A stretch of 64,000 nt of DNA from Plasmodium brasilianum (GCF_023973825.1 NW_027122922.1:62001-126000); one strand, 5' to 3'. Counted from the stretch's first letter, positions 1-12,984 are shown. Notes: generated from the letters alone by a model not told the origin. Translations and numbers: made by a program.

Positions 1-1242
1 ATTAAGGGTAATGAAAAACAATTCAGTTATTTTCTCTTTAAAATAATAATACATAGATAAGTATTATATATAAGTTTTATTGTTTACTCTTTTTGTAAAT
101 ATATTAAGTTAAAACTTAACACTATTTCATAAATATATATATGTTTACATAAAGTGTATATTAACCATTAGTAATTTTATCAAATTAATAATAAAAGTTC
201 TATAAACAAAATAAAAATTAAAAAAGAATTATTATTTGATAAATGATTTATAAATTGGTAATATTTTTATTATTCGTTTGATAGGTATTAATAAATTATA
301 TCAAAATGACAAATATATTTTTTTAAAAACGTTTAATCTAAATAATCATAATAAATAAGAAACTGCATGCAACAATTTCCCAAGTAATTTTCATGATTAA
401 ACATTATTTTTTATATATAATTTTCTATGTATTCACATGAGAATAACAACAAAATATTAATATACGTTTGAATTATCACCTTTATATAATATTTAAAATG
501 TGCAGTATAGTTAAAGAAATAATCATTGCACAATTTTTCTTTGTAAAAGTATATTTAGGAACAATACAAAATTAGACTGATATATATGGGAATAACATAT
601 GTGGAAAATAAAAATATAAATAATAAAAATTTTAATAAAAATTACATATATATACTTCTTAATAATAAATATTAATAAAACATATTAAAATATTTTAGTC
701 CATTTATCAAATTAGTATATGCACAGAAAAGGCAAATACTTATATTTTGACAATGTTTATTTATTTTATTTTTTTTTTGTATGTGAAGGTTTCTTCTATA
801 TGAGAAAAAATTAATTAAAAAAAATATGTAAAAAATTAAGTAGATGAATATAAAGATTTATCATTAATTAATAATGGTATATATTAAACATAATTTAAAA
901 TCTTAATATTCAAAAATTATCTTAGAATATTAAAAAGTCAGTATTTTTTAGTATTTAAAATAAATGTTACTGCTTATATCAGATAGTAGAATATATATAT
1001 AATACTATATAAGATTGTATGTGCTCAGGGATTACCTAAAGGATCTGTAATGATTAATGTAACACAAAATATTATTCTATCAGTATATTATTACCATTAT
1101 TATTCTGTTAAAATAATAAATATTTTTTAAAAATAATAAGAGGTGCTTCTGAAATAAATTATTTATACTAATAGAATTATTAGTTATATAGTATCTGTAC
1201 GAAATGTACATATAGTGTTCATTTATAGAACAGTATATTAAC
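1..1242. other. AT-rich intergenic, 5' flank of first fam-l gene
   Basis: No open frame with coding character was seen on either strand. The right part, from about 960, belongs to the 5' flank that recurs upstream of other fam-l and fam-m genes in the window. No RNA gene or repeat array is visible. Confidence 0.5.
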
Positions 1243-1280
1243 TGTATTCTATACGTTATATATTCTATATAAATTCAATA
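1243..1280 (+). promoter_or_regulatory. Upstream TCTATA-rich element of fam-l (1640)
   Basis: A cluster of TATTCTATA words followed by TAAATTCAATA ends 360 bases before the ATG at 1640. Equivalent clusters sit 374-386 bases before the other five fam-l and fam-m starts. The constant position suggests a promoter or upstream control element; shared ancestry of the flanks alone could also explain it. Confidence 0.45.
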
Positions 1281-1639
1281 ATTATATATTTTTTTTATTT
1301 TATTTTGGAAAAAATTAATGAAAAGTATTACATAATTGTTTATATTATATAATAAAATTATAGTTTAAAAATATTTAAGTATAAATAAAAATTATTTTAT
1401 CCTAATGAGAGTTAATTTTTTATAAAAATTAAGATTAAAATTTTATGATATATATTTAAAATTATTTTCTGTAGGGATGTTATAATAGATGTTTTATTTA
1501 TATAATTTTTATTAGTTTTTTACAGAGAAAACAGCAAAAGATTGTTATAAAAATAAATATAGCATTATAGATCTTTTGAAGCATATTATACTATTATTAA
1601 TTCTTTCCTTAATTTATTAGAATATTAAAGATATGTATA

Positions 1640-2554
1640 ATGGTGCAAATAATTAAGTCTATCTTATTAATTAAAACTACTTCCTTAATACTTGTAACAT
1701 GTATATGGCATTTTAACAATGATATGGTTTGATAATACTATATAAGGATATATTCTTTATACGATTATTACATATTCTACTTTAATTACTAAAATTTCAT
1801 AGAATTAATTATTTATCCTTTAAATAAAATAAATTTAATTTATTAATTTTTTTTTTTTAGCGAACATTTAATAAATTCGCAGATGCGAAATACAAACATG
1901 GAAGAAATTTAGATACAATAACCTTTAGATTATTAGCAAAATATAAACAGGATAAGGATTCGCATATTTTAGGGTTAAAACAGAATAAATCAAATAATAA
2001 TGAGTATGAAAAGTATGATATAACTATTAATGAAAAAGGGAACAAAGGAAAAAAACAATAAATCTGATAAAAGTTCATTAAATAAGGCGCAATATTATAT
2101 GGAAGTAATAGATTATAACAATGGAATGTTTGATGGAAAACATTTTCATTTTGAAAAAAAATGGATTAAAAAAAAAGATTACGATAATTTTCTTGAAAGG
2201 AATAGAAGAATTTGTGATATATCTTTAAGCAAAATAAGATTTAGGAAGTATGGTATTGGAGTTGCTATGTTTGTTATTTTTTCCTTGTTTGTAGCAGCAA
2301 TTGATGTATTACCAAGGTTAAAATCTTTGAATACTGCATGGAAATCCATTAAAGAGGAAACTAATATAATGAAAATTTTGTATGACTATATAAATGAGTG
2401 GAACACAACATTGAAGACCTCTATTTATTTAACATTATATGGTGTACTTATGCTTATATTGATTATTGTACTTGTAATAGGAATTTGTAGAGTCTTAAGA
2501 AATAATGAAAAATATAATAAAATTAAATTGATGTCTGAACAAAGTGCATATTAA
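1640..2554 (+). pseudogene. fam-l gene with one-base frameshift
   Basis: fam-l family: a subtelomeric exported membrane protein, function unknown. Exon 1 (1640-1726) encodes a 29-residue hydrophobic signal anchor starting MVQIIKSILLIK; the intron is 1727-1860 (GT...AG). Exon 2 (1861-2554) begins RTFNKFAD and carries the PEXEL-like FRLLAKYKQDKD. It then runs off frame at an A7 tract (2049-2055), where the intact relative at 62586 implies six A's. In the native frame a TAA follows within a few codons. The remaining domain (SLNKAQYY, NNGMFDGKHFHFEKKWIKK, two membrane segments, RNNEKYNKIKLMSEQ ending) is open in the +1 frame to 2554. There are no other lesions, so this is either a very young pseudogene or a homopolymer sequencing error. 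An alternative start at 2030 would lack signal and PEXEL and is unlikely. Confidence 0.85.
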
Positions 2555-2603
2555 TAGAGTTATATATTTCTGTAATTAATTCTTTAATATGAGTAATGTA
2601 TGT

Positions 2604-2675
2604 AATATATTTAGTGATATTCCTAATACAAATACTTATAATTTCTAAAATATTGTAAATGGATATGTGTATAAC
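2604..2675 (+). other. Conserved 3'-flank element of fam-l
   Basis: Starting about 50 bases after the stop is a stretch with TATTTAGTGATA and, later, TTTCTAAAATATTGTAAATG then ATATGTGTATAAC. The same order of words follows the fam-l genes ending at 39325 and 63488 and the fam-l fragment ending at 35987. A conserved 3' UTR or polyadenylation region is the likely meaning. Confidence 0.4.
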
Positions 2676-4317
2676 TGGTGTTTTTAATGCACAACATATA
2701 TATATTTTCTTTGCTCTTTTTGAATTTAAATACTTTAATGCTTTTGAATTTGAATAGATATTATTATTGTATCTTAATAAATATTATTACATAAAGTATT
2801 TATTTATATTTTTAAATATATTTCTATAAAAAATATGGGTTTATTCTCAAATGTTTATGTATTATAGTACAAAACAGATAATTATTTATAACTCTAGAAA
2901 TTGATGTTTGTAATAAATATTTTTCTTTTTATATTGTGAATTGTAATCTAAAATTATTATTTGTTCAGGTAAATAAGAATGTGTATTATTTTAAAATTAA
3001 CAATAAGTATATCTTGGATTATATTAAAAGAATGATAGTAAATATATTTCGATGCATTGATGTATATATATTATTCTATTTAAGAAAGAACTTAATATTT
3101 ATTTTGTATAATATATTTTAAGTGAAATGTGTTATAAAATATATCAATTGTAAAAATCTTTTTTTAGAATTTTAGTTTTCCTTACATGAAATAAAAGTAA
3201 AATTATAAACACATAATTAAGTAATATCCTTTTAAATAGGATTCTTAGTTAAGAACTTATGAATTATATTTTAATTTCATTTACATTCTTATTTAATTTT
3301 ATAAGTTCATAAATATTATTAAATATACAATCAATTATTATTTAAAAAGAAAAAAATATACTCCATAGTTTTAAGAAAATAAAATATTTTTTTACATATA
3401 TACTTAAAAAAAAGTTAAAAGAAATACATTTCGAATTATAAAAACATTTTTCTAATTGCTAATGTTTTCTTGTTTAAATCTTATATCTTTAATATATAAA
3501 TGAAAGCAACCTTTGCATCACTAAAATTATTTCTTTATAAAAATTAAATTAAGTATATATCGAATTTTTAGAACTAAGTAAAAAACTTTTATAGATTAAT
3601 TCTGGTTAAAATATATTAAGTCGATATTAAATAAATGAAGTTGTAAGATAACATTACTTTATTACTTTTATATTTTATTTTTGTTATGTGTCACAGTATG
3701 TGGTTGACAATGTATGTAAATATATTTTTTAATAAATAATTTCTATTTAAATAAAAACAATAATTAACAATTATAACAGACTAAATTTTTCTTTTATTTT
3801 AATTAGATGTATGAATCATGTTCTCCGAACTTTGTTTTTACTGAATCTATGCTTACTGTAAAGAAAAGATAATTAAAAATAAAATTTGGTATCTCATTAT
3901 CATTAAAATTATTTCATTTATTCTTTCTAAATGAATATTTCAGTGTTTGAATAATTTTCTATAATTTCAATATTACATATCTTTTTGTTTATTATTTTGA
4001 ACGCAATATTAAGTATAGTGCAAAATATATTATATTTTGTTAATAACTAAAATTCATATTTATAGTAAAATCCAAAGACATATGTAACTATGTAAAATAA
4101 AAAAAGTGAGGGCGTACATGAAGTTTATAATTAACAAATTACCATGGTGCCTAAAAATTTTATGTATTGATAAATGAAATCCTCCCTTTCTAAATTATTA
4201 TTCTTATTTGAATGTATAGATAATAAATTGTGTAGATAATATAGAAATGGATTCTATCTGGAAACACAATAAAATAAGAATTACATTTCTATTTCTCAGA
4301 TTCTATAAACATAAACA

Positions 4318-4395
4318 TGTTACTTGCTATTATATTTATGGGAATATTTGTTGAATTTTTCTTTTTATATGGAGAAGATAAAAGCGAAACATAGG
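4318..4395 (+). CDS. Short hydrophobic ORF conserved in duplicated spacer
   Basis: A 25-codon frame (MLLAIIFMGIFVEFFFLY, then GEDKSET and TAG) reads as one membrane segment with a charged tail. The other copy of the spacer at 41074-41146 keeps ATG, frame and hydrophobic pattern (MLLDIIFMGIFAVFFLLY, then KVKKK). The frame is open for another 17 or so codons upstream and could be a last exon rather than a complete gene. Function unknown; it may equally be a relic of a larger exported-protein gene. Confidence 0.3.
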
Positions 4396-5230
4396 CATTT
4401 AAATAATATTTGTTATTATTAAAATTTACTTTATCAAAAAATTTATAATGTGGTTACACTATTTTTATTATTTATCATATATCAATTTTTTTAATCATAT
4501 GTATCTTATGTATAGAATAAGGTATTAATGCAGTAAAAAAACAATAAGAATAATGCTAGAGCAGAACATATTTATGAATTATAAAATAATGGTTAGGATT
4601 TTTCCTATTTTAATTCAATTAAAATTAGAATTCATCTACTTTAGCGCCAATCATAAATACCCCGTTAACAATATCACATATAATATATATCAATAGAAGA
4701 GAAAAAACGTTATAAATGTTACATAATGTGTAACATTTTTAGTAACATTAAGTTGAAAGTGGACAAATAATAAAAATTTTGAATAAAGTTATAAAGAAAA
4801 AGTAGATATATACTTTATATTTTGATTAATGTTTTTATTCCAAGGTTTTACATTTTTTATTTATATAATATTATTATTGTTGTTGTTTCTAATGTTGTTT
4901 TTTCTTCTGTAATACTAAGAAAATAAACGCTACCTCATATTGTTATATAAGGATATCCACTTTTGCTTTATCATCTTGTGTTATATACTTAAGTTTTAAA
5001 ATTATTTATATTTCATTTTAAGGGGAATCTCGTTTAAAGGGAATTTCTACTACTAATTTTAAAAATAGTATCGTATTTAATCTTTATTTTTGAATAATTT
5101 TTATAGACATATATTCATTTCTTTATTTATTGTTTACATTGCTTTTTAATGAATTTGTACATAAGTGTAACATATATATCACTAAGTATTTTATTTTCTA
5201 TTGAAAATGACATAAAAGGTTAATTTTACA

Positions 5231-6411
5231 TCAAGTGTCTCCTTGAGGTTGATAGGTTATATTATGAGAACTTACTTCACAATTCCTATTTACTACTACA
5301 TGAAGGTTTTGTAAGGATTCGCTCAATGCTTCTTGAAATTTGTTAAGTTCAATAATTTTTTTTTTTCGTAAACGATAATATATCCAAGATTTCAGTGGAG
5401 TAAACTACATCAAAATATATGTATATTTATTTAAAAATATAATTTTTATATGCTTATAATTTTTGTGAAAATAAATTATTCTATATGTGATAAATTATTA
5501 TTAATTTTAAGTATAATTCTTATTAACCTTATATAAAAAAAATATAGTAAAAGACATTAGTAATACTATAGATGTTGTTAAAATGGGAACAAATGCGTCA
5601 TCTTCTTTTGTAGGTGTTAATATTTTTGTTGAAGTTTGTTCTATTTGTGGTAATGTTTTTGGTAAACCAATGCATGGAGATAATTTATTCATTTTATCAT
5701 CATATGCTTTCTTAAAATTGTTTAGCTCTTCACAAAATAGACCTTCATTATTTCTTTGACATTCTTTGTAATTATCGTTATAAAAGTTATAACATTTTTT
5801 AATATTAATGCAAATTGTACCATCAGAATCACTTTCCTTGCCATTATATTCATTAAAACTCTTATAATAACTGTATAATTCTTTAAGTTTTTCTAAAATA
5901 TTAGGTTGAATTCTTTCGAATTTTTGGACACATATATTATCTAACAGGGATGAAAATTCATTATATCCCTGAAACCATTTAGGATTCTTATTATACATTT
6001 CATCTGAATTTATCCTATAATTTAAGTATTTACAACGTTTGAGGCTATCAAGTTTATAGTGTTCCTTTATTTCAATTAAATATCTACCAACATCTTGGCA
6101 TGGTATAGTAAAATTAGGATAATTTCCGAACATTAGAGCACATTTCATTCCAGGATTTTCTCCACCACTATCATTTTGAATATCTTCGATAACTGTTTCA
6201 AATTCACTTTTATATTTAACATATAATGTCACAGTATTCTCCTAATAATAAAAAATATAAAATAATAATATAAAAATGCACAAAACAAATTTTTCCTTGT
6301 ATAGATTTATATATCATTTCTAGAACAACAAAACCTTGGATAAAATAATATATATAATAATTAAAAAACAAAAATAAATTTTACGTTTTCTTCTGTAGTG
6401 TGAGTTGCCAT
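5231..6411 (-). CDS. PIR protein, three exons, intact
   Basis: PIR (Plasmodium interspersed repeat, vir/cir-type) variant surface or exported protein, 304 residues. Exon 1 is 6411-6385 (MATHTTEEN), intron 1 is 6384-6242, exon 2 is 6241-5528 (238 codons), intron 2 is 5527-5405 and exon 3 is 5404-5231 (57 codons plus TGA). All junctions are GT-AG in phase 0. Exon 2 holds the cysteine-bearing outer domain, with landmarks GMKCALMFG, IPCQDVGRYL, LKRCKYLNYRI and FCEELNNFKKAY. It ends in one membrane segment near residues 227-247 (IVLLMSFTIFFLYK). Exon 3 starts FTPLKSWIYYRLRKKK, the hallmark inner tail of PIR proteins, which fixes the junction. PIR proteins are implicated in red-cell surface variation and adhesion. 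The gene is convergent with the upstream fam-l. Its duplicate at 42065-43198 is broken. Confidence 0.92.
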
Positions 6412-9400
6412 TGTATATAGGTATACGTGAATTAAGGAACAAAAATTAAATTAGTATCATTTTAATATTTATATAAATGAAAAAATATATATAATATGTT
6501 AATATGTAGTATTTTCTTTTTTTTCATATATAGATTTTAAAAACAAAAATTACTTAGGAAAAATTTCCTCTTTACTTTTTATTAACATTACAATAAGTAA
6601 AATAGTTAGTAAAATATAAGATAAACGCTTTTAATTAATAAAATAATAATTGTAAAAACAGGGTTATTTTATTGTAAATAAAAAAAAATATAGAGAGAAA
6701 TTCGCTTTTCTATTTTTTTATTCATATGAGACTTATATAATTGTACTGATATATTATACAAAAAAATAAATTAATTTTAGTATATTCTCAAATAAATTTC
6801 CTATTATAATTGAATATTTTTTCAGAAATCCTTTTTTGCCTTTTAAAATATTATAAATAGTTAAATATTAACTATTTATAAGATATAGTATTTTCTCATT
6901 TATTTTATTATTTTTTTTTTTATTGTTAAGTTAATACCTTTCATATTATTTAAATTAATATTTATAATAAGTTTTAATAATATATATATTAGTCAATAAA
7001 CTGAACTTCACGAATATTACTAAAATTTAAATTTAACTAAATAAAAGAAGAAATTTAGCTAAAAAGAATTATAGTATATGAAAATAGGCATTTATTTGTT
7101 AAATGAAAAATATACATCCTCAAAAAATTTATTTTAATTATAAATATAATATTCCATGAATGCACTATATCGTATAATTTTAAAATAATCTGCTAATTCT
7201 CTTCATTGTATTATATAAAGAAGTTAAAGTTTTACTTTCTTCTTTAGAACCTTCATAATGGGATATATATATATTTATATTCGATATATAAATGTATGCA
7301 GAAAAAGTAAATATGTTTATACTATAGAATAATTATTATTATGTATTAAAAATAAAAATACAAATAATATAATATTTATTTTAATTGCTTTAGTAAAATT
7401 TATTATTGAATTCATTTGTACATATAGCATAACAAAAATATAAATTAATATTTCAATCAATATTTATCATAATAATCTACAGAGAATACAACTTATTAGC
7501 AATGTTGTTTATGGTACGTGTTTATATTTCAATATATAATAAAACATTTTCGAATGTTAATATCATAATATTTTTCAATTATGTATATGTTACTTCTACT
7601 TTATTTATGATATTATATTTCATATGAGTTCTAACATATTATAACATTTAATACAATGTATTTAGAAAATAATATTAAATTATTATTATTTTTTTTTTAT
7701 ATATATTTTATTGTTCTAAATTATCTAACGATTATATACGTTTAGTATGATATATAAATTATAAGTTATATCTTAATTAAATTAATATATTTAACATATA
7801 ATCAAATATATTTAAAAAAAAACTAAAAAATAAAATAAAAGAAAAATATGTTTTTGTTATTATTTCATATATGTAATGATTTGTCTTTTTCTTCATAAAC
7901 GATGTAGAATTTTATATAGTACAATAAGATTTATAATTGCTAAAATAAATATTAGTTAACGTTATTTTGTAGTGGATATTCTTTTGCTCTTATATCATTT
8001 TTTTATTTATAATATTAAAATTTGCTTTTTTAATTTTTACATCATCGTTTAACTTAATAAAGTATAATATATATCAAGGCTCGTTATATATTTCAAAACA
8101 TTACGGTTTTGTAATTCGACTTTAATATTAAATCATAACTATGTTCGTAAGTCCATGTATGTAAATATTTTTTTAAAATATTTAATATATTTTTAATGTA
8201 CTTGCAATATGTTTATATTATAGTTAAATTAAATAATTTATTAAGTTTACATATCAAATATAAGAAATATAAGAAAACATACGTATTAATATCTCTGTAA
8301 TTTATACACAATATTAATGAAATATATAAGTGATATAAATATTACATTATAAAACATAAAAGTATTTTTTGAAAGGAGACATATATATTAAAATAATATA
8401 CTTTAAAAGAACTATATATTCATTATTTGTAATATAAAATAAGAATATTTAAGTTCATTTAAATTTATTAAATATTTTTTGAAATATGGATAAAGTTAAT
8501 ATTATTAATAAGTAAAAACAATTGTTTTCTTAACAAAATATTATTGATATACTATAATATATATGTTTTATGTAATATGAGGATATTATATTACAAATAA
8601 GTATTTATATTTCAGTTAGGATTGTGTTATTTGATCGTCATGCTTATAATTCATTCAGAAACATATTTTTTATATTTTTTATATTAATATTATTACTGCA
8701 TTAATTATAATGTTTAAAAAATAAGCAGAATTCTGTTATTATAGCTTTTACTCAATACAAACTAGTAAATAAAAATTTATAATTTACTAATTTTTTATGG
8801 AATATGATAAAAATAAAAAATTATTATGTATCAAAATGGATTAAATATTTTAACAAATAGATCTACTATTGGTTTATGTTATAAATAAATAAATATATAT
8901 ATAATTTATACAATAATAATAAAAAATATAAGAAGAAAAAATATTATTAACTATATATTAAAGAAATGTATTATTCTGTAATTACAAAAAAGAGAAAAAG
9001 AAGAATTATTGAAAGTCAAAATTTATAAACACACTTCAAAACTCAAAAAGGTAGTGTCTAAATTTTTTTATTAATATAATAAAAATAGATATCTAATTGA
9101 AAGGGAAAAAATAAAAATATATGATATTTTTTGAAATTCCTATGAAATAATTTTATTCTGTTTCATTTGTACTTCATTTTAAAAAAGTGTTGAAACTTAT
9201 CAATTTAGTGCTGCTTAAATCATATACTTTTTTATAATTATATTTTATATCTTTGATATTATAAAAATATTTATAAATTATAATGTATAAAAAAAAAGAA
9301 CAATAAAACCATAAGAATCATTTTTAATTATTGGTTTATATCTTTTTTTAAAAGTGAATAATCAGGTTAATATAAAAAATTATGTATCCTGAATAATTTC

Positions 9401-10392
9401 ATTACTATCACATTTTTGTCATTTTAACAATTTCATTGATATTTAAAATTTATTATAATAACACTTATATAAACAAAAAAATAAATACTTTAATAATATT
9501 AAGGTACATAAATATGTATGAACATTTTTTATTAAAGTCACAATATTGTTGAGAAAAAAAATTAAATTCTTTATTAAGAGAATGAATTTTTATATATGAT
9601 TTTTTCATTTTGCGTATATATAAATAATTCAAGAAAAATATTATTATATATATAACAGTTAAAGTATTATAAATTTATAATAAATAAGAACTATTTATAT
9701 GTTAACATTTATTAGGGCATAGAGATTAACAGTTTTTTATAGAATATATAGTTTACTTTTTTATAAGATAAATTATGTGTGGAATATAATTACCTTTTCA
9801 TATATTTTAACATCTTTTTTTTTTAATGAACAAATTTACTATATCAGTTAAAGCATTAATTTCCAAATAATGCGAATACTTGTAGATTACATAATAATTA
9901 TCTTTTTAAAAGTGAAAAATATTGTACAGTAATTTTTAATGGAATAAAATATAATTATATAAATTTATGTGATAATATTATATTAATTCAAAAATAGTAT
10001 TAAAATTTATTTATTTTTCTCTTTTTTATTATTCAAAATGTTAATTTTTTCTATGTTTAATATTTTGGAAAATATTAATATTAATTTAATTTTTTTTTTT
10101 TCTGATATATATAATATCATCTTACAAATTTTATTGAATAAAGTATTAATATAATATTCTAATGGATATTTTTTTTAGAAAGAAAAAATTGCATATGTAA
10201 TAGTAATATATTTTAAGTAACGAAGTTTCAAACTTCATATTTCATTCTTGCATTTTTCTTCTTTATTACTTCTTACTTTATATTCCTCTTCTTTATTTCT
10301 TACATGCATTAAAAAATTAAAGTAAACTTATTTTTTAGCAGTACCTTATCTTAAATATAATCTAACTATATTTTGGTTGTATTACTATGAAT
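6412..10392. other. Intergenic between PIR 5' end and STP1 3' end
   Basis: About 4 kb of AT-rich DNA. The part to about 7.3 kb is the PIR 5' flank; near 7168-7235 it matches 43945-44012, upstream of the PIR pseudogene, at nearly the same distance from the ATG (about 750 bases). From 7.3 to 10.4 kb I see only homopolymers and TA tracts, and no supported gene. Confidence 0.5.
7168..7235. promoter_or_regulatory. Conserved PIR upstream block
   Basis: A stretch beginning ATATCGTATA and containing GAAGTTAA lies 757 bases before the PIR ATG. Its counterpart at 43945-44012 lies 747 bases before the PIR pseudogene ATG. It may be a promoter element or simply duplicated flank. Confidence 0.3.
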
Positions 10393-12984
10393 TTATGGAA
10401 TGTGTTTTTCTGCTATATCAATGGATTTTTCGACTGTCCCATTATTAACTATAGAACTTGCATATAAGTCATCTTCTCCTATCCAGTCTTCTATCTCATT
10501 TCTGAAACTGTCCTTCTCTATATGAGTATGGAATTCGTTATTTCTTCTATTTTCTATATCACTGTTGATATATTCAATTGTATTTTCTGTAATTTCTTGT
10601 TTGTTACCTGAATATTTTTTTGTCTTCCATTCATTTATGGATATATCCAAAAATGATTCCCTATTTTCAAGGTTTACCTCCTTTTTACATTCTTCTAATA
10701 CTGCTATAAGCACGAGAATACAAAGCTTTGTTAATAATTTTTTTTTTATATATTTATATAATTCTTCATAATTTTCTTTGTGCTTCAATTCTTCTATATT
10801 TAATAGTGATACATAATTTTTAGTATCTTCATTTACATATTCATCTGAGATATTCTGCAACTCCTGCGCTAATCCATTATTCCAGTACTGATCAAGATGT
10901 TGTTGTATAATCATACCCTTTTTTGATATCCACTGTCTCCATATATCTTTTTCTCTTTCTAAAAATGAAACTTTTTGATTTTCATTTGAAGATTTCTTTT
11001 TTATTTCTTCCATTTCTTGTATGTAAGATACTTCTCTTTTCCATTCATCCTTTAAACTATTAAACCAATCGTCTTTTTTGAGATTTTGAGAAAGATTTCT
11101 ATGTCTTTGTATCCATTTATTCCATAGAATATTTTGTTTTTTAATATCACTGATACATTTAATATTTTCTATTATTAGATCATTATCAGTTAAATTAGGA
11201 AAGGTTATATTATCCTCTTTTGTGAACTCATCTATGCATATTTCTAAAAATTCGTCTTGGATGTTTTCCCATTCTTTATTTCTAAATTCTTCGAGTACTT
11301 CCATATGTACTTCTACTATGATTTTGGATCTGTCTCTTGTTCGCTTTGATAAATTTACATTTTTTGTAAGTTCATTTATTTTTATTTTTTTTATAATTTC
11401 TTCATCATCATATATTATGTGTTCTAAAGGATCATCCGTAAAAATTTTACTTTTCTTGTTAGAAAATGAAGGTACAAGCAATCTCAGAAATTTCACATGT
11501 TTTCTACTTATCTTTTTTTTTTTTTTTAATATTCCAGTTAAAGCAAACTATAGTATAAGAAAAACATTTTTATAAAATAAGCTATTACAATAAATAAATG
11601 ATTTTCATATTTTTAAGCCTTTATTATTATATTACTTTAATAAAAAGAGAAAATATAATAATAATTACCAAGTTTATTAAAATAGATGATGTATATTTAT
11701 CACTTGGATTTAATATCGTACCTATAATTGTATTTTATACATATATATGTATATATTATTTAGTATAGTTATTTCAAATGTAGAAACATAAGTAGAATTA
11801 GTGATACCTGTAGTATGTGATATTTGGGGAGGACTACGTGCTAAGGTATATGTCGATGCTTTATCAGTTGGCTGTGTATTCTCAGGATCAGGAGATAATT
11901 GTGTGCCTTGAAGAGCTGGAGAGGGTAATGCAGTAGTATCTTCTGATGCTACATGTACATATTCAGAAATTTTAGCTTTTTCTAATGATGCATCTGTTAA
12001 AGATTGTGAATCCTCAGTTTCTATAGTTGAATGCTGAATTTCTGAATCTTCACTTTTAATAAGTTTTGATGGAGGTTGTGATGGAATTTGTAGTTCAAGT
12101 TCAGTTTGAGCTTCGGGTGTAATGGGCACATCTATATTTTTATTTTGAGGTTTGGGAATATTTTGATCTATACCTTCAGTTCCACTTTGTAATCTTTTAT
12201 TTTCAAGTAATCCTTTAGTAGTTTCTGCTGAATTAGAGGTTATACATTCAGAAAGTTCTTTAAAAGTTTCTTCATTCATTATATCACATATCGATTCTTT
12301 AGTTAGTTTTTTGGTCTTTTTTTTTGAACTTTCTTTTGTGTAACAATTTTTAAAGAGACTTTTCTTTTCTTCAAAGTGCTTCTGCATCTGTTTAATCCAT
12401 GCATTATATGTTTTGCATTTGTCTAAACATGTATTGACGCATTTACCTGAATTATTCTGTTTTAAGCCCTCTATTTCTTTCAAATCGGCAGTCTTTTTTT
12501 TACAAAAATCCTCTTCTTTATATTTTAATTCTAAAAGTTCTTTATGTTCTTTTTTTAAAATCATAGGGCATCCACCATACTTAGTTATATTATTAAAGTA
12601 ATGATTTAGCCGAAACTTTAAAAAGGATTCCCACATATGTTGGCTTGTATACTGAGGAGGAGGAGACATATTCTTAATTAGAAAATCAGCTAATTGTTTG
12701 CATTCTTCTCTAAATAAATTTTCGTTATTTGCCGTTTTTAAGAAATTAGTTTTATTTTGTATGTGAGCTCTAATAGTACTAAATTGTTGTGTGAGTTGTA
12801 GCCCAAATCCTGCCGATCCAGAAAGAGCGAAATTCTGAATTTAAAAGAATTATTAAAAATTACCTAAGTATTAAGTATTACGTTAATTGCACTGTAACAT
12901 ATTTTATTATAAATAAATAATTTATGTATGAATATAATTGTTTAAAAAAAAAATGAATATTACGTTAGGTATACAATTTTCCAT
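10393..12984 (-). CDS. STP1 protein, four exons, intact
   Basis: STP1 family (subtelomeric protein related to SURFIN/SICAvar), 762 residues, a likely surface or exported membrane protein. Exons are 12984-12964 (MENCIPN), 12834-11808, 11721-11636 and 11547-10393; all introns are GT-AG. Exon 2 has the family head with CKQLADFLIKN, KYGGCPMIL, DFCKKKTADL, NAWIKQMQKHFEEK and SECITS, then a Ser/Thr/Pro-rich stretch (about residues 205-349). Exon 3 is 86 bases and supplies the membrane segment (SSILINLVIIIIFSLFIK). Exon 4 is the inner tail: a lysine run, KFLRLLVPSFSNKK, then a charged Trp-containing region (VHMEVLEEFRNKEW, WNKWIQRHRN, DIWRQWISKKG, LEECKKEV). Reading through intron 2 would give a false tail containing FEITILNNI; that stretch is intron, since it recurs at the DNA level in the other STP1. 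Exon lengths and splice phases match the gene at 20200-22719. The two genes are divergently transcribed. Confidence 0.9.

Larger units (their letters stand above)
2555..5230. other. Convergent spacer between fam-l and PIR, duplicated
   Basis: This 2.7 kb spacer lies between the 3' ends of fam-l (+) and PIR (-). Many short blocks match, in order, the spacer at 39326-42064, for example around 3960-4060 against 40740-40800 and 4310-4400 against 41070-41150. Apart from the 3' element and the small frame at 4318 no gene is seen. A 61-codon frame at 2936-3121 is low-complexity and not convincing. Confidence 0.5.

Noticed and set aside
2936..3121. 61-codon + frame
   Set aside because: Low-complexity and not conserved in the paralogous spacer.
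11722..11807. C-terminal extension of STP1 exon 2 as coding
   Set aside because: The reading frame runs through, but it starts with GTATCACT, ends in TTATAG and matches the intron of the other STP1. Splicing restores the membrane exon in phase.
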